Shown here: one piece after another, positions 59,993-64,000 of the stretch
Layout: each line of letters opens with the position of its first letter
Numbering within the stretch: position 1 is the stretch's first letter
Program-made: the position numbers and the translations under genes
Notes under the pieces: model-generated
Seen by the model: the letters and a program-made list of their open reading frames with translations, nothing else
What the model was told of the DNA's origin: nothing
Database searches by the model: none
NCBI GenBank assembly: GCA_032164295.1
Contig: JAJHTX010000002.1
Location: 806,001 to 870,000, forward strand
DNA: 64,000 bases
Source of the DNA: Inonotus obliquus
Lineage: Eukaryota > Basidiomycota > Agaricomycetes > Hymenochaetales > Hymenochaetaceae
Reading direction: 5' to 3'

Positions 59993-60971
59993 GGCGAGGA
60001 GCGATAGAGAAGAGAGGAAACCGTAGGAGAGAGGGCGGAGTTGCTGGGATAAAGAGAAGATCGTTGTTGTGGTGGACGGGTACTCGTAACTCGAGGCTCG
60101 AGGGAAGTCCGGCACGGTGTACCTGACCTGAATGCGGATGGTATGGCTGTAACGTTGACAACGAGCCCTCAACTCACTGCTCACCACCCTAATCAACTGC
60201 CACTACTGCAGAAAGTAGATGAAAGAGCTGTTGACGAGTAGAGTGAGTGCGTGGCCGAGATACAAGGGATGTAGACAAGATGTGGGTGGTACTCTACAAT
60301 GGTAATAATATGATAATAATAATTGTAATTGTTCATCAAACTATAACAACATCAGCTGCCCATACACATGGACATGGTCGCTCAAAATCAGTACTCATTC
60401 TCCGTTTCCATGCAGACAATCATAAAACAAAAAAAAGAATAGCTCTCAGCTCAATTGTCCCCTTCCACATAAAACCATTGCTTCCGGTCGTCTCTTGTCC
60501 CTCGGTCTTTCCCAGGTCTTGACGCCGATTACGCTATTAACCACTCGCTCAGACCCTTTGTGGTGCAGTCTTCGCTAATTAGGTCTAATGAGTAGTCAGA
60601 TGATACTCGAGTTAATGTGGTCGTCGCACGTTCCAATCATCGGATGGTTGTAGCCGATCTCACCATGTTTGATATCTCATCGGGCTGACTGTGAATGCAT
60701 CAGACCGGTAGTTCATCATGGTGCCGTTCCCTTCGACCATTATTAGCGGAACCAATAGCAGGTCTAGAAATTCTGAAGTGGTGAGAACGATCAAGCCTCG
60801 AAATCCATCCCCGGAGACTTAATCAAGGTTGCAATGAGATAGACGCCATCTTCTATAGTGTAGCGCTCTTCTGCTTCACGCCACGAGGCTTGACCGCTCC
60901 AAGCACCCTTCCTGTTCCTAGTTTCGTGCAGAACGCTTTCCTTCTGATTGCAAGACTCTGGAATTATCCTA
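59993..60971. other. STE11 upstream region and HTD2 3' end
   Basis: No gene is supported in this interval of about 1 kb. An AT-rich stretch near 60300 (aataatatgataataataat) is the most distinctive part. Confidence 0.5.
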
Positions 60972-62171
60972 TCATGCGAACAAATCGGCAGATCCCGTCA
61001 TCCCAATAACTCCACTCTCATCTTCCGCCCACAAAATCGCTTTTCTCTGGTACTCATCAATCGCACAACGAACGTGTTGTCTTCGGTCCACATAAACCGG
61101 ATTACGAGCACGATATTCGAAGTTACTGATCAAGCCTTTATATCCGCTCTGTAACAACGCTTCGACGAGCATAATTGCAGTTAGCGGACCATGGACGAGT
61201 AAATCTACACTCAAATAAGGGTGCATTTGAAGTTCGGTCTTGAAAGTCTTCAGGAAACTTACCAGGATATCCTTCCTCCTTGCGGGTGTATTCCCGGTCC
61301 AGATGAATGAGGTGGGCGTTCCACATCAATGCCGAGAATCGGAATAACGTCGTAGCAGTTGGTGTCCATGTGTAAGTGAACGTTGGCTTAGGGAGACCAG
61401 TCACTGGCGCGTTACAATACGCGGCGAGGTGAAAGGCTCAACATCAGTATTCCTTAGTCCAAAACGAGTAGGCTCGTCCAATGAATACGCACCTTCTCCT
61501 ATTTTCCCGCTAGGACGCGTTCCCTCGGGTAAATATGCATGAGTCCTTCTCTCTTTAATGATCGGCTTATCTCCATCTCGGTGCACGTAATCAACGTCCT
61601 TGTGGACGAAGACTATCGGAGAACCCTTCTCGAGTCCTTTCTTCTCCACTTTCGATACGGAGACGCTTGCGAGTGCTTCATCACCGACGAGCAGACCACT
61701 CTGCCCATTCCTTCTCCCATCGTGATGGCCAATCGGAATAGGACTAGGGAAATGAAACGTACCACCAACCCACATCCTCCTCCCACCAAATGGTCGAGGC
61801 GGACAAAAATCAGTCTCCGTCAAATCCTTGCTGAGCTCCTCTTCGGGTACTCTAGGGTGAAAGAACGCAAGGCAGTGCAGCGGAAATATCGCTTCATTCT
61901 TCGAGGGCAGGTTGCGTGAAGGATCGCGAGTGGGAAGAGTATGATAGAGATCTCGGAGTTTTGAGCGTGAGAGTTCGTCTGGGTAGTGAATGATCTTGTC
62001 ACGGAGGGATTGGATCCAGGTATCGAGTATTTGTTCGTCAGAGGTGGAGATGATTGGTGAGCCTGGAGTATAAAAGCGAATGTGTGAGCTCTGTAATGCG
62101 AATCGGAGTACACTGGGAATCTGTGGAATAAGCAATCTGCCGCGACTTGCGACACTCGAACGCATGAACAT
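60972..62171 (-). CDS. HTD2: Mitochondrial 3-hydroxyacyl-thioester dehydratase (FAS II), Htd2 type
   Basis: It catalyses the dehydration step of mitochondrial type II fatty acid synthesis, needed for lipoic acid. Three exons (62171-61493, 61403-61263, 61204-60972) give 350 residues. The N-terminus (MFMRSSVASRGRLLIPQ, then SSHIRFYTPGSP) is basic and looks like a presequence. The first hot-dog fold contains RPFGGRRMWVGGTFHF. The second holds the hydratase motif FRFSALMWNAHLIHLDREYT followed by GYPDLLVHGPLTAIMLVEAL, with the conserved N-H..H..Y and HGP residues. Intron 1 (GTGCGT at 61492 to GCCAG at 61404) is the only join that carries the frame from SGKIGE into VTGLPKPTFTYTWTP. The C-terminus reads EDESGVIGMTGSADLFA. 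Confidence 0.93.
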
Positions 62172-64000
62172 AGGAAGCGACTATTAGACGAAGGACAAGT
62201 AACGGGAAACCCAAAGTTTCAGCTGTATCGTATCGATACCATGAGAACACGACGAACCTGCGGCAACTTGAACGCGTGACCAAGTTGATTGGTATAAATA
62301 ATTCACCTTCCTGATCAACGTAAGCGTCCCATGGCATGGAACTGATGCTGCAACGACAAATTCTTCAATTATTCCGTGTCTTTCGGACATGAACAATGAA
62401 GGCGTGGTGGGATGGAACTGGCAAGTATCGTGACAAGAGTCATGTTTTTTCGCGGAGCATGTTGCAAGTTGTCGTCGCGGAAAGTGAACAAGAGCGTCCG
62501 TGATCGGCGTAGCACCATAAATGATCAGCTGCGTGACCGTGACTTCATGTGACACGACGTGGAATTAATGACGACGGATCAAATCATCCAAGTTCATCCT
62601 TTTCAAGTTCTTCTGTTGTTAGGCCTTGTCGCGAAGGTTTTCGTTCTACTTGTCTGGGTACCATAATATCTCATCTAAACTACGGAAGGGCTGGAGATTC
62701 AGCCTCCCGTTTGGATCTCGACCGGGAGGAAGGGGAGGGGACTTGTTTCTACTACTTTCCCCTCACCTAGAGGGCTTTCATTGGCTATTCAGCAGCAGTC
62801 TCAGTCCGTTTCTAAGTGATGACATACACTCTGAATATGGTCCCAAAGCAATCGTGATCGCCTACCCCTGCTGACACACGCTGATTTCGGAAAGAAATCA
62901 AAGAGAGTTTATTGACATGTCTCGTCCGCACGACTGGCAGTTTGGTTATGGCCTGCTTTCTTGAACCATTAGGACCACACTGATATGCGGAGGTGATGCG
63001 GCCGTTTTCTGGTCTCAGACTGGGTGCTAGTCGGGGGGGCCGTTGCTGGATTCAGGCGGAGTTTCAACTCGGTCCTGTGAAGTATAAAGTCTGGCATACT
63101 TCCCCGTCCTGTCCTTCAGCAACTTGCTCTTCATCCGCGATTGTCTACTACTCGCGAACAATCCTCCCTAAATTCACCATATATCCACGAACACCCTTTC
63201 ATCACCTATCTCACTGATTCTCGCATGGGCTGACAATGCTCGTTCATACCTGCACTCAATCTCTACTTTCCAACGATACTCCAATCCGGGACCCCACCGT
63301 ACTCTATGGTACGTACACCATGTCCGTACTGTATCAGCCTCTGACATGTCAGCCCAGTGCCGTTCCTCTCGAGACTAGAGACGCGATGCACCTCATACAA
63401 CCAACAATCTCTGTCTTCTTCCACAATTGGTATCCCAAACCGTTGCCAGTGACTTCCTCGAGGGAATATACTACCCAAGATATCGACCACGCGGATCCGG
63501 GCATGTGTTTGAAGGAGTCTGGACAGCGATAGCGTGTGTGGGTGGATGAGCTCGGTGCCTGATGGCATTAGGGCAAACAACACCTGCACGTAAATCCTAT
63601 GTAGCTGATCCTCATCATCAAGGTACGTGGGTTCATGCACCGGGTCCCCTCCCACAACTGCGTCTTTCCGTCCGAGTCGTCTTTCCGTCCGACCCGCCTG
63701 TCAGCCGCATCCACGCCGTTCCGCAGACAAAGTCCACGCTCATCCACTTCTCATACGAAAGCTTGAAATATTCTCCATACTCTATCTAGCAGAGGCTTGC
63801 ACGCACCCTATGTGATGATTCTGAAGCGGAATTCCACACGTATGTTCACCACTACTTCCTCCATACTCCATCACGGCTGACCATCAGAGTAATACTAGTC
63901 ATCCTTTCCCTTTACGATCAGAATATCACCCATATATGATATCGGTTATTACATGGTCGGGCCAGGCGCAGCTACATTTGAGTGAGTGGTCATTCGTGCA
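62172..64000. other. Right end of window: no supportable gene
   Basis: Frames exist on both strands at 63236-63655 but neither shows a known motif, and they overlap each other. A TATA-like catatatcc near 63178 followed by a pyrimidine-rich stretch precedes an ATG at 63238, so an unrecognised plus-strand gene is possible but not shown. Confidence 0.45.

Noticed and set aside
60001..60196. N-terminal extension of STE11
   Set aside because: The frame stays open, but the leader is atypical for Ste11 and the ATG at 59992 starts a normal-looking N-terminus.
63236..63655. Overlapping open frames on both strands (98 and 130 codons)
   Set aside because: Neither has a recognisable motif, they overlap in antisense, and a candidate intron at 63309-63352 leads into a stop. 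A gene cannot be supported.

Overview
The window looks like ordinary nuclear chromosome from a filamentous basidiomycete, probably an agaricomycete. Genes are broken by many 50-60 nt GT..AG introns, several of which I placed by restoring conserved protein motifs across them. The gene set includes an alpha-1,3-glucan synthase, a SAM-RA-kinase Ste11, a fungal mitochondrial Htd2 dehydratase, a mitochondrial Coa8 factor and an intron-rich histone H2B. I see no rRNA, tRNA, CRISPR array, virus or intact transposon. The species cannot be named from the sequence alone.

Layout. 1-3.2 kb: a left-truncated sphingoid long-chain base kinase and a class I methyltransferase, both on the minus strand. 3.3-8.5 kb: gene-poor, with one uncertain single-pass membrane protein gene and a diverged direct duplication of about 230 bp. 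8.5-18.7 kb: a compact housekeeping cluster with a small RRM protein, COA8, NUP133, an amino acid permease and the copper chaperone ATX1; two very short divergent promoters (141 and 172 bp) lie here. 18.9-22.1 kb: about 3 kb without a supportable gene. 22-30 kb: a zinc alcohol dehydrogenase and a 1,291-residue ferric-reductase-like protein. 30.8-38.2 kb: alpha-1,3-glucan synthase. 38.2-42.1 kb: 3.9 kb without a gene. 42.1-54.6 kb: a MATE transporter, a secreted agmatinase-like ureohydrolase, a small coiled-coil protein, a Gfo/Idh/MocA oxidoreductase, histone H2B and TRM1. 55.5-62.2 kb: STE11 MAPKKK and HTD2. 62.2-64 kb: nothing I can support.

The genes do not form an evident cluster or pathway. 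Themes that recur are mitochondrial function (COA8, HTD2, possibly the alcohol dehydrogenase), metal handling (ATX1, ferric reductase), cell wall and signalling (AGS1, STE11) and nuclear housekeeping (NUP133, H2B, TRM1). I did not find a convincing new biological system. The observations most worth a second look are alternative N-termini of the alcohol dehydrogenase and ATX1, the long disordered inserts in the ferric reductase, the unusual ureohydrolase gene (signal peptide, GC-AG intron), a 715-nt intron in TRM1, and the duplicated segment at 6.8-7.4 kb.
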